Assembly (NCBI GenBank): GCA_046757645.1
Contig: JBHHYS010000090.1
Span: 1-9,809, forward strand
Direction: 5' to 3'
Origin: JBHHYS01 sp046757645
Lineage (GTDB): Bacteria; Acidobacteriota; Terriglobia; Acidiferrales; 2-02-FULL-67-57
DNA: 9,809 bases
Positions 1-5,689 of this stretch are shown in pieces. The notes below the pieces were generated by a model. That model searched no databases. It was not told the DNA's origin and saw nothing but the letters and a program-made list of their open reading frames with translations. Position 1 is the first letter of the stretch, and each line of letters starts with the position of its first letter. The position numbers and the translations under genes were made by a program.

Positions 1-78
1 CTGCCGGGCGACCGCGTGCAACTGGAGCTGTCGCCCTACGACCTGAGTCGGGGCCGCATCACCTATCGGTTCAAGTAG
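1..78 (+). CDS. infA: Translation initiation factor IF-1, C-terminal fragment (cut by window start)
   Basis: Frame 1 is open from the first base to a TAG at 76-78 and encodes the last 25 residues of IF-1. They begin LPGDRVQLELSPYDLSRGRI and end ITYRFK. The 'GD-V-(L/V)E(L/M)SPYDL-RGRI-(Y/F)R' pattern is the conserved end of the IF-1 OB fold. IF-1 binds the A site of the 30S subunit and helps IF-2 and IF-3 select the initiator tRNA. The stop lies 13 bases before rpmJ, matching the usual infA-rpmJ-rpsM order in the spc/alpha ribosomal cluster. Only the 5' part outside the window is missing; nothing suggests a broken gene. Confidence 0.93.
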   Translation: MPGDRVQLELSPYDLSRGRITYRFK

Positions 79-91
79 GGGTGAAAGCCGG

Positions 92-205
92 ATGAAGGTA
101 CGAGCGTCGGTGAAAAAGATTTGCGACAAATGCAAGATCATCCGTCGCCGGGGGACGGTGCGGGTGATCTGCGTCAACCCGAAACACAAGCAGCGCCAGG
201 GGTAG
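92..205 (+). CDS. rpmJ: 50S ribosomal protein L36 (zinc-binding form)
   Basis: A 37-residue ORF starts at ATG 92 (MKVRASVKKICDKCKIIRRR) and ends in NPKHKQRQG. The length and sequence are those of bacterial L36, a small protein of the 50S subunit that folds around one zinc ion. The ligands are visible as C11, C14, C27 and H32, so this is the zinc-binding 'C+' form rather than the zinc-free paralogue used under zinc starvation. It lies between infA and rpsM, 13 bases after infA and 12 before rpsM, and should be co-transcribed with them. The upstream AGGGGTGA is only a weak, distant Shine-Dalgarno, so translation may be coupled to infA. Confidence 0.95.
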   Translation: MKVRASVKKICDKCKIIRRRGTVRVICVNPKHKQRQG

Positions 206-217
206 GGAGAGAAGAGC

Positions 218-607
218 ATGGCACGCATTGCCGGAGTGGATCTACCGCCGCAGAAGAACATCTGGGTCGGGCTCACCCGCATCTACGGCATCGGACAGGC
301 TCGCTCCCGGGCGATCCTGGAGCAGGTGACGGTGGATCCGTTCAAAAAGGTGAAAGACCTCACCGAGGACGAGGCCACCCGCATCCGCCGCACCATTGAG
401 GAGCAGGGGAAGGTGGAAGGGGACCTGCGCAAAGAAATCTCCCAGGACATCCGGCGGCTGATTGAGATTGGCTGCTACCGGGGTGTGCGCCACCGCCGCA
501 GCCTCCCGGTGCACGGTCAGCGCACCCACACGAACGCCCGCACCCGCAAAGGGCCGCGGCGGCAAACGGTGGCGTTGAAGAGAAAAGTAGTCACCAAGAA
601 GGGATAG
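218..607 (+). CDS. rpsM: 30S ribosomal protein S13
   Basis: This 129-residue protein starts MARIAGVDLPPQKNIWVGLT at ATG 218, preceded by purine-rich GGGAGAGAAGAGC. S13 sits in the head of the 30S subunit, contacts the P-site tRNA and forms bridges with the 50S. Residues about 14-65 form the helix-two-turns-helix RNA-binding region, including TRIYGIG at 20-26. The diagnostic RSLPVHGQRTHTNAR lies at 94-108, followed by the basic C-terminal tail (KGPRRQTV...KKVVTKKG-like) that reaches the tRNA. The length is slightly above the E. coli protein (118) because of that tail. It precedes rpsK by 15 bases in the classical alpha operon. Confidence 0.97.
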   Translation: MARIAGVDLPPQKNIWVGLTRIYGIGQARSRAILEQVTVDPFKKVKDLTEDEATRIRRTIEEQGKVEGDLRKEISQDIRRLIEIGCYRGVRHRRSLPVHGQRTHTNARTRKGPRRQTVALKRKVVTKKG

Positions 608-622
608 GAGAGGAGAGGACAC

Positions 623-1063
623 GTGGCCAAAGAGGGGAAATCCCCGGAAACGGGTGGCGCCCCGGCGGCGAAGGCGCCCCGTCGGAAGGAATTTCGCAAG
701 AAGCGCGAGAAGAAGCACGTGCCCGCCGGCGTGGTCCACATCCGGGTGACCTTCAATAACACTCTGGTGACCGTGACCGACCGCGAGGGCAAGGTAGTCA
801 CCTGGGCGAGTGCGGGCTCGATCGGCTTCAAAGGCTCGCGCAAAGGAACACCTTTTGCTGCCAGCCGGGCAGCGGCGGAGGCGGCTCGCCGGGCCCGCGA
901 AGTCGGGATGCGCACCGTGGAGGTGCGGGTGAAAGGCCCGGGCTCGGGGCGGGAGTCCGCCGTGCGGGCTCTGGCAGGCGCCGGCCTGCAGGTGTCCACC
1001 ATCAAGGACGTGACCCCCATCCCGCACAACGGCTGCCGGCCCCCGAAGCGCCGCCGGGTGTAG
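623..1063 (+). CDS. rpsK: 30S ribosomal protein S11
   Basis: This 146-residue S11 starts at GTG 623, behind a strong purine-rich Shine-Dalgarno (GGAGAGGAGAGG region, 607-618). S11 binds 16S rRNA on the 30S platform and helps form the mRNA exit site with S7 and S18. Conserved stretches are VHIRVTFNNTLVTVTD at about 38-53, GFKGSRKGTPFAA at 68-80, and the terminal signature VTPIPHNGCRPPKRRRV at 130-146. Compared with the 129-residue E. coli protein it has an N-terminal extension of roughly 17 residues rich in Lys, Ala and Pro. The GTG start is the one placed correctly behind the Shine-Dalgarno, and MAK is a common S11 N-terminus. Confidence 0.97.
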   Translation: MAKEGKSPETGGAPAAKAPRRKEFRKKREKKHVPAGVVHIRVTFNNTLVTVTDREGKVVTWASAGSIGFKGSRKGTPFAASRAAAEAARRAREVGMRTVEVRVKGPGSGRESAVRALAGAGLQVSTIKDVTPIPHNGCRPPKRRRV

Positions 1064-1102
1064 GGCAGCGGAGATTCGAGTGGAACGGAGGTAGGAGAGA
1101 AC

Positions 1103-1735
1103 GTGGCCCGCTATCGAGAAGCTGTCTGCCGGCTCTGCCGCCGGGAAGGAATGAAGCTCTACCTGAAGGGGGAGCGGTGTTTCACCGAGAAGTGCGCCAT
1201 CGAGAAGCGCAACGTTCCCCCGGGGGCCCACGGCCGTGCCCGGCGCCGCGGCCCGCGCGCCTACGGCGAGCAGTTGCGCATGAAGCAGAGAATGCGCCGC
1301 GTCTACGGGGTGCTGGAGCGGCAGTTCCGCAACACCTTTGAGAAGGCGGAGCGGCTACCGGGGAAGACGGGCGAGAATTTGCTCATGCTGCTGGAGCGGC
1401 GGCTGGATACGGTGGTGCACCGCAGCGGGCTGGCGAGCTCCCGGGCGCAGGCGCGCCAACTGGTGCTGCACGGGCACGTGCGGGTGAATGGCCGCAAGGT
1501 CAACATCCCCTCCTACTTGGTCAAGGTGAATGAAGAGATTGTCTTGACCGACAAGATGAAAGAAAACCCCATGGTGTTGCAGGCGCAGGAGCAGGCCAGC
1601 CGACAGATGGTTCCCACTTGGCTGGAGGTGGAGCGGGAGGCGTTGCGCGTGCGGCTGCTGACCCTGCCCAAGCGCGCCGAGTTGACCACGCCCCCGCTGA
1701 ACGAGCAGCTCATCGTCGAGCTTTATTCGAGGTAA
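1103..1735 (+). CDS. rpsD: 30S ribosomal protein S4 (cysteine-containing form)
   Basis: This 210-residue S4 starts at GTG 1103, behind the purine-rich GGAGGTAGGAGAG. S4 is a primary 16S rRNA-binding protein that starts 30S assembly, and in many bacteria it represses its own operon by binding the mRNA. N-terminal cysteines C9, C12, C26 and C31 form a C-X2-C-X13-C-X4-C zinc site. The S4 RNA-binding domain spans about residues 98-160 (RRLDTVVHRSGLASSRAQAR, then HGHVRVNGRKVNIPSYLV). The protein ends LNEQLIVELYSR, the expected C-terminus. It sits between rpsK (39-base gap) and rpoA (15-base gap). I looked for no specific operator structure, so autoregulation here is only inferred from the family. 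Confidence 0.97.
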   Translation: MARYREAVCRLCRREGMKLYLKGERCFTEKCAIEKRNVPPGAHGRARRRGPRAYGEQLRMKQRMRRVYGVLERQFRNTFEKAERLPGKTGENLLMLLERRLDTVVHRSGLASSRAQARQLVLHGHVRVNGRKVNIPSYLVKVNEEIVLTDKMKENPMVLQAQEQASRQMVPTWLEVEREALRVRLLTLPKRAELTTPPLNEQLIVELYSR

Positions 1736-1736
1736 A

Positions 1737-1743
1737 GGGAGGT
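1737..1743 (+). promoter_or_regulatory. Shine-Dalgarno sequence of rpoA (start choice)
   Basis: GGGAGGT lies just after the rpsD stop. It is 7 bases before the TTG at 1751 and 10 bases before the ATG at 1754, so both are usable. The 7-base spacing and the two-residue N-terminus before W (M-x-W-x-G, as I recall in acidobacterial RpoA) favour TTG 1751. Confidence 0.6.
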
Positions 1744-1750
1744 AAGAACG

Positions 1751-2785
1751 TTGATGTGGAAAGGCTTTCAGAAACCCAAGCGACTGGCCTGTGAGGTGGA
1801 GTCGCTGACCGACCGCTACGGAAGATTTCACGCCCAGCCCTTCGAGCCCGGATTCGGCACCACGATCGGCAACGCCCTGCGGCGAGTGCTGCTGAGTTCG
1901 ATTGAAGGGGCGGCCATCACCGCGGTCAAGATCGAAGGGGTGCTGCACGAGTTCCAGTCCATTCCGGGTGTGGTCGAGGACGCCACCGACATCATCCTGA
2001 ACCTGAAGCAAGTGCCGCTGCGACTCCACAATCCCGAGGCGGTCAAGACCCTCACGCTGTTTGCCGACAAGCCCGGGGAGGTGACCTCGGCGATGATCGA
2101 GGAGGTCGCCGACGTCGAGGTGCTGGACAAACAGATCTGTGTGGCCACCCTGGGCGAGGGCGGCAAGCTGGCCATCGAGATGCGGGTGAAGAACGGGCGG
2201 GGCTACGTGAGCGCGGACCGGAATTTCGACGAAGACTTGCCCATCGGTTACATCCCCATCGATTCGGTGCACTCCCCAGTGCGCAAAGTGAGCTACGCGG
2301 TGGAAGCGGCGCGACTGGGGCAGATGACTGAATACGACAAACTCAGCCTGGAGGTGTGGACCAACGGTGCGGTCAAACCCCAGGATGCCATCGGGCTGAG
2401 CGCCAAGCTGCTCAAAGACCATATGAACATCTTCATTGCCTTCGAAGAGGAGATGCCCACGGAGGAAGTGGCGGTCGAGCGTGCCTTCGATCCCCGGCAG
2501 GAATACCTCAGCCGCTCGGTGGACGAGCTGGAGCTCTCCGTGCGGGCTTACAACTGTCTAAAGAACGCCAACATCCGCACCATCGGCGACCTAGTGCAGC
2601 GCAGCGAGCAGGATATGCTGCGCACCAAGAACTTTGGCCGCAAGTCGCTCAATGAGATCAAAGACCTGCTGACCCGGATGGGCCTGCAGTTGGGGATGCG
2701 ATTTGACGAGCAAGGCCGGATCGTCTATCCGCCGCTCGAAGCCGCGGCGCCCGAGGGCGAGCAGACAGCGGCGCCGTCGCTCTAA
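1751..2785 (+). CDS. rpoA: DNA-directed RNA polymerase alpha subunit
   Basis: This 344-residue alpha subunit dimerises to nucleate RNA polymerase assembly and contacts UP elements and activators. The N-terminal domain (about 15-235) contains GFGTTIGNALRRVLLSS at 34-50, with R45 at the beta-contact position. A flexible linker follows at about 236-255. The C-terminal domain (about 256-318) has the two HhH-like helices and retains the DNA-contacting residues R265, N268, G296, K298, S299 and E302. An acidic/Ala-rich tail ends the protein. Start: TTG 1751 immediately precedes ATG 1754, and the alternative would shorten the protein by one residue. Neighbours are rpsD and rplQ, the standard alpha-operon arrangement. 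Confidence 0.97.
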   Translation: MMWKGFQKPKRLACEVESLTDRYGRFHAQPFEPGFGTTIGNALRRVLLSSIEGAAITAVKIEGVLHEFQSIPGVVEDATDIILNLKQVPLRLHNPEAVKTLTLFADKPGEVTSAMIEEVADVEVLDKQICVATLGEGGKLAIEMRVKNGRGYVSADRNFDEDLPIGYIPIDSVHSPVRKVSYAVEAARLGQMTEYDKLSLEVWTNGAVKPQDAIGLSAKLLKDHMNIFIAFEEEMPTEEVAVERAFDPRQEYLSRSVDELELSVRAYNCLKNANIRTIGDLVQRSEQDMLRTKNFGRKSLNEIKDLLTRMGLQLGMRFDEQGRIVYPPLEAAAPEGEQTAAPSL

Positions 2786-2803
2786 CCCCGGTGTAGGAGC
2801 ACC

Positions 2804-3241
2804 ATGCGCCACCGTTGGGGATACAAGAAGCTGGGCCGGTCGCCCGCGCACCGTCGGCAGACGTTGCGCAACCTGGTCACCAACCTGCTCGAGCACGAAC
2901 GCATCACCACCACTCTGCCCAAAGCCAAAGCCCTGCGGCCGCTGGCCGAGAAGATGATTACCCTGGGCAAGCGGGACACCTTGCACACCCGGCGGCAGGC
3001 GGCGGCGTTCCTCCTGCGGCCTCCGGTGGTCAAGAAACTCTTTTCCGCTCTGGCGCCGCGGTTTGCCGACCGCCCCGGCGGTTACACCCGCATCGTACGC
3101 GCCGGCTGGCGTCGCGGCGACGGCGGCGAGTTGGCCGTGGTGGAATTGATCGGCTCCGAGCTGAAGCCCAAAACCAAGAAGGAAAAGAAAGCCAAGAAGG
3201 CCGAGCCCCAGACGCCTGCCGAGTCCGCCCCCGCCTCCTAG
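2804..3241 (+). CDS. rplQ: 50S ribosomal protein L17
   Basis: This 145-residue L17 starts at ATG 2804 after TAGGAG (2794-2799), 18 bases beyond the rpoA stop. L17 lies on the solvent side of the 50S subunit near the exit tunnel. The family core is clear: MRHRWGYKKLGRSPAHRRQT at 1-20, NLVTNLLEHERITTTLPKAK at 23-42, and GGYTRIVRAGWRRGDGGELA at 92-111. Residues about 120-145 form a Lys/Ala/Pro-rich tail longer than in the E. coli protein (127 residues). Such low-complexity tails are common in GC-rich phyla. It is the last gene of the operon; no clear hairpin-plus-T-tract terminator follows. Confidence 0.96.
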   Translation: MRHRWGYKKLGRSPAHRRQTLRNLVTNLLEHERITTTLPKAKALRPLAEKMITLGKRDTLHTRRQAAAFLLRPPVVKKLFSALAPRFADRPGGYTRIVRAGWRRGDGGELAVVELIGSELKPKTKKEKKAKKAEPQTPAESAPAS

Positions 3242-3271
3242 CCGGCAGCGGAAAAAGTCGCCGCACGCATA

Positions 3272-3370
3272 GGTGCATTCTGAAGAGCCGCTGGCGACGA
3301 AGAATCCCGGTAGCCGCCTCCCCTTCCTGTCATCCCGAGTCCCGATTCCCTCGGGACGAGGAATCTGCTT
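3272..3370. repeat. Two tandem copies of a hairpin-type intergenic repeat
   Basis: Two similar units lie in the gap between the rplQ and vanZ stops. Unit 1 (about 3276-3306) runs from CATTCTGAAGAG to GACGAAGAATC. Unit 2 (about 3331-3365) runs from CATCCCGAG to GACGAGGAATC. Their right ends agree in 10 of 11 bases, and each has the outline CAT(T/C)C(T/C)GA...GACGARGAATC. Unit 2 holds a perfect 7-bp inverted repeat, GTCCCGA (3339-3345) and TCGGGAC (3351-3357), with a 5-base loop. On the other strand this resembles the 'GATTCCTCG...GGATGACA' intergenic repeats found in many copies in several bacterial genomes. That family match is from memory. There is no T-tract, so a terminator role is unproven. 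Confidence 0.55.
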
Positions 3371-3377
3371 GGCCCCA

Positions 3378-3791
3378 TCAGGGCAAACGTCGCCGCGCCC
3401 AGGCATAGAGCAGCAGTAACGCCAGCAGGACTCCCGCGCTGTCAAAGCCCACGTCGGCCAGGGAAGCGGTGCGGCCGGGCGCGAAAAGCTGGTGGAACTC
3501 GTCCAGGCCAGCAAAAAGTACGCCCGCCGCCAGCGTGCCTAGGGCCCACCGCCGCTGCCAGCCCTCGGCGGCGCCCCGGCGCAGCGCTCGCCAGACCACC
3601 AACCCCAGCACAAAATATTCGCTCACGTGCGCCAGCTTGCGGATTACGACATTGATTTTATGCAGCCCCGCGTCGGAAATCGCCGGAAAGAAAAACCCCA
3701 CCACTGCCCGCAGTATGTCGTGGGTGAAGCCCGGCGCGAAGTCGCGGCTGGAGAGGACGGTGATCAGTGCCGCCCACAGCAGCACGGGCAA
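3378..3791 (-). CDS. VanZ-family membrane protein, 5' end uncertain
   Basis: The ORF gives 137 residues from TTG 3791. Family marks are the LSS at 13-15, RKLAHVSEYFVLGLVVWRAL at 51-70, and DEFHQLF-PGRTASLADVGFDSAG at 97-120. Together with hydrophobic stretches at about 3-15, 54-70, 83-96 and 117-131 they indicate a VanZ-like inner-membrane protein. VanZ lends low-level teicoplanin resistance in enterococci; most family members are uncharacterised, so no resistance role should be assumed. Coding potential continues upstream in frame (FFRYYLPVLLW, typical of the first helix) to a stop at 3858-3860. That extension has no ATG, GTG or TTG, only CTG at 3815 and 3854. No Shine-Dalgarno precedes any candidate. 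The 5' end abuts the AT-rich segment, so the gene may be 5'-truncated. Confidence 0.75.
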   Translation of the reverse strand: MPVLLWAALITVLSSRDFAPGFTHDILRAVVGFFFPAISDAGLHKINVVIRKLAHVSEYFVLGLVVWRALRRGAAEGWQRRWALGTLAAGVLFAGLDEFHQLFAPGRTASLADVGFDSAGVLLALLLLYAWARRRLP

Positions 3792-3912
3792 GTAGTAGCG
3801 GAAGAAGGTGGCCAGAGGGGTGTGGAGGGAATCGCTGCGGGGTAGGTTTCTCAGGGTTCAGCCTGTGACCGATACAACCATTAACGACTCGAGTTCGGGG
3901 CACAAAGTTGCA

Positions 3913-4461
3913 CTAACAATCAGCCGCATTTTGACAAAAGGTTCTAAATGCGGGGCAACGCTCCGCCAGCCTTCTGGTATTGGCTTCGGCTGCGATTCTG
4001 CCTGCTAGGGGTGCGGTGTAAGCCAGCCTTGCCGTCGAGAGAATAACTCGCAGCCTTTGCTTTGGTGAATCAATCCCCTCGATAGGATCTGGTAGCCGTG
4101 CCGTTTGCCTGCCAGTAACGACCGAGATCGCTTCATGGTCAGCCAGCAACCATGCTTCTAGTTCTTGAACAATTATTGCGATTTTTACTGCGAAGGGGTA
4201 GGTCCGGTTTGCAATCTTCGCGTGCATCTGAGCCCGCAGCTGAGCGAGGTCTTTCCGGTCGGCGTCTCGAACAACTAGTGCCTTATGAATATCACCGCGA
4301 TATGTAAACTCCCGCAACCAGCGCGGAAAGTTTTTCATTAGATCACCGCTACCACGGCAGACGCGCGCTTCCACTTTTACATGGCCTTGGTAGCATTTGC
4401 GGATAAGTTCCGTGAGGGGTGGTACATCATATGGGCCCTCCACTATGAGCCCAAACGTCAC
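3913..4461 (-). CDS. DUF4276-type TOPRIM-fold protein, partner of the adjacent AAA ATPase
   Basis: From GTG 4461 this encodes 182 residues. The N-terminus MTFGLIVEGPYD contains the TOPRIM-type glutamate (E8), VVRDADRKD at 63-71 supplies a DxD pair (D66, D68), and IIVQELEAWLLAD at 96-108 matches the 'A-QELEAWLLAD' signature I associate with DUF4276. TOPRIM folds bind Mg2+ in nucleases, primases and topoisomerases; a nuclease role here is inference. The GTG start is chosen because GGCGGAG (4475-4469) lies 7 bases before it and DUF4276 proteins begin at this strand. TTG 4467 and TTG 4494 are alternatives. The gene begins 2 bases after the ATPase stop, so the two are almost certainly co-translated. 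Its base composition is lower in GC than the flanking core genes. Confidence 0.72.
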   Translation of the reverse strand: MTFGLIVEGPYDVPPLTELIRKCYQGHVKVEARVCRGSGDLMKNFPRWLREFTYRGDIHKALVVRDADRKDLAQLRAQMHAKIANRTYPFAVKIAIIVQELEAWLLADHEAISVVTGRQTARLPDPIEGIDSPKQRLRVILSTARLAYTAPLAGRIAAEANTRRLAERCPAFRTFCQNAADC

Positions 4462-4463
4462 CG

Positions 4464-5624
4464 TCAAACTCCGCCGAGCGCACCTGAGTACCAAAGCTCA
4501 CCCAAACCCGCTTCCTCTCTCGTGAGCAACTCCTTCAGATGTGCTTTCGAGCTCGGGCGGCGACACTGTGTTGCACCCTCGCGCTTTTCCACTACGACTA
4601 GGTCTTCTAGCTCTACACGGTCGACGAGATAGGGCGAGTGCGTCGTGATGAGAACTTGAGCCGCTTGTAAGCCAAACTCTTCTTGGACCTGTTTCTGAAG
4701 CTCAACAAGCGTATCCAAGAGCCTTGGATGCAAATGAGTTTCTGGCTCCTCCACACAGAATAGTGGGGCACCGTACTCCACCGGAGAAAGAATAAGTGAG
4801 AGTAAGGCAAGAAAGACGAGTTCACCGTCCGCCATGCGCCAAATGTTCACTGGTTCTCTGAGGTGCTTTTCCCGCGTTTGCAGATAGGTCGTAGCGAACT
4901 GTGTGGGGGGACTGAGGATTTCCTCCAATCCAGGTAATGCATCTGTGGCGGCCTGTTTGAACCGACGAATTTCCTCTGGATGCTTTGTCGACAAAGTCAT
5001 CAGCCAGCTCGAAAGGTTTTCTCCCCTCTCCGTTAAGAAATTCTGGGCAACAGCAGCATTGGCCTGCTTCATAGCTTCAGGAACCAGTTTGTAAAAGCGC
5101 CACGAAGCGATGTGTTCTTTGACTTTCATTCCTTCCCATCCGGGGATGGAAAGTTCAAGCGCGGATACCGTCGGGCCACCCGTCGACTCAGAGACTTTAG
5201 AGCCATCGAGTCGATTGATACTTCCTTGTCCGTGTTTCAAGTCAGCCAGAGTGAAGGTACGGCCATTGGTTTCAACCGTAAGTTGTTCTCTTTCTATAGA
5301 CGTGAAGCCCGTTGGACTGCCTAGAATGGAGATTTCGTATTGGTATCTAGCCGTAGGTTCCCCCTCTGCTTGCTCCTCACCGCTGAGTGAGATGCTAATC
5401 CGGTGGCCGGTTGGAGTCCCTTTCCATACAACCTCGCTGAATCCGCCTCGGTCTATGAACGCCTTGATGAGTCCCATTTGTGCCACTTGTGTCAGGAATC
5501 GCAGGCAATCGACTAGATTGCTTTTTCCAGCCATGTTGGGCCCGACCAAAACATTTCGCCCAGTCAACTCCAAATCAAGATCGCGCAGACTCAAGTAGTT
5601 CTTGACACGTAGGGTTTTCAGCAT
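4464..5624 (-). CDS. RecF/SMC-like AAA ATPase (AAA_21 / COG4637 type)
   Basis: This 386-residue ATPase starts at ATG 5624, with GAGG about 8 bases upstream. The N-terminus LKTLRVKNYLSLRDLDLEL is typical of RecF/SMC-like ATPases. Walker A is GPNMAGKSN (28-36). The signature-like MADGELVFLALLSLI (264-278) is followed by Walker B LFCVEEPETHLHP (288-300) with E292/E293, and an H-loop LITTHSPYLVDRV (325-337). The protein ends GELWYSGALGGV, a C-terminus common to this family. Residues about 100-250 form the variable lid region, without a fused TOPRIM or nuclease domain. The likely partner is the small TOPRIM protein just downstream. Its job is unknown: by analogy it may be a sensor ATPase in a defence-like pair. 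GC is lower than in neighbouring genes. A weak -10-like TAGAAT lies at 5655-5650; guaB readthrough is also possible. Confidence 0.85.
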   Translation of the reverse strand: MLKTLRVKNYLSLRDLDLELTGRNVLVGPNMAGKSNLVDCLRFLTQVAQMGLIKAFIDRGGFSEVVWKGTPTGHRISISLSGEEQAEGEPTARYQYEISILGSPTGFTSIEREQLTVETNGRTFTLADLKHGQGSINRLDGSKVSESTGGPTVSALELSIPGWEGMKVKEHIASWRFYKLVPEAMKQANAAVAQNFLTERGENLSSWLMTLSTKHPEEIRRFKQAATDALPGLEEILSPPTQFATTYLQTREKHLREPVNIWRMADGELVFLALLSLILSPVEYGAPLFCVEEPETHLHPRLLDTLVELQKQVQEEFGLQAAQVLITTHSPYLVDRVELEDLVVVEKREGATQCRRPSSKAHLKELLTREEAGLGELWYSGALGGV

Positions 5625-5636
5625 CGTCTTTCCTCA

Positions 5637-5646
5637 GTTGTACAAC
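5637..5646. repeat. 10-bp palindrome in the ATPase leader
   Basis: GTTGTACAAC is a perfect palindrome in the short leader, just before the Shine-Dalgarno of the AAA ATPase gene and after a possible -10 hexamer. Its position would suit an operator, but a 10-bp palindrome can arise by chance and no regulator gene is nearby. Confidence 0.25.
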
Positions 5647-5689
5647 CGGATTCTATCAGAGAAGGGACGATGGGGAATGCCAGAAAAAC

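Noticed and set aside
242..1231. Long minus-strand open frame across rpsM, rpsK and the start of rpsD
   Set aside because: It spans several certain ribosomal protein genes and their gaps on the opposite strand and shows no protein family features.
3247..3298. Inverted repeat GTCGCC...GGCGAC after rplQ as an operon terminator
   Set aside because: The stem is 6 bp with a loop of about 30 bases and no T-tract; the right arm is better explained as part of the repeat unit.
3658..3903. Minus-strand ORF with ATG at 3903 overlapping the VanZ-like gene in another frame, suggesting a frameshifted start
   Set aside because: The peptide before the overlap has no hydrophobic or VanZ-like character, and the VanZ frame itself continues plausibly upstream without needing a shift.
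3873..5647. 7-base direct repeat TACAACC at 3873-3879 and 5641-5647, flanking the AT-rich cassette like a target-site duplication
   Set aside because: A 7-base match between two flanks of about 100 bases each is expected by chance, and no transposase or terminal inverted repeats accompany it.
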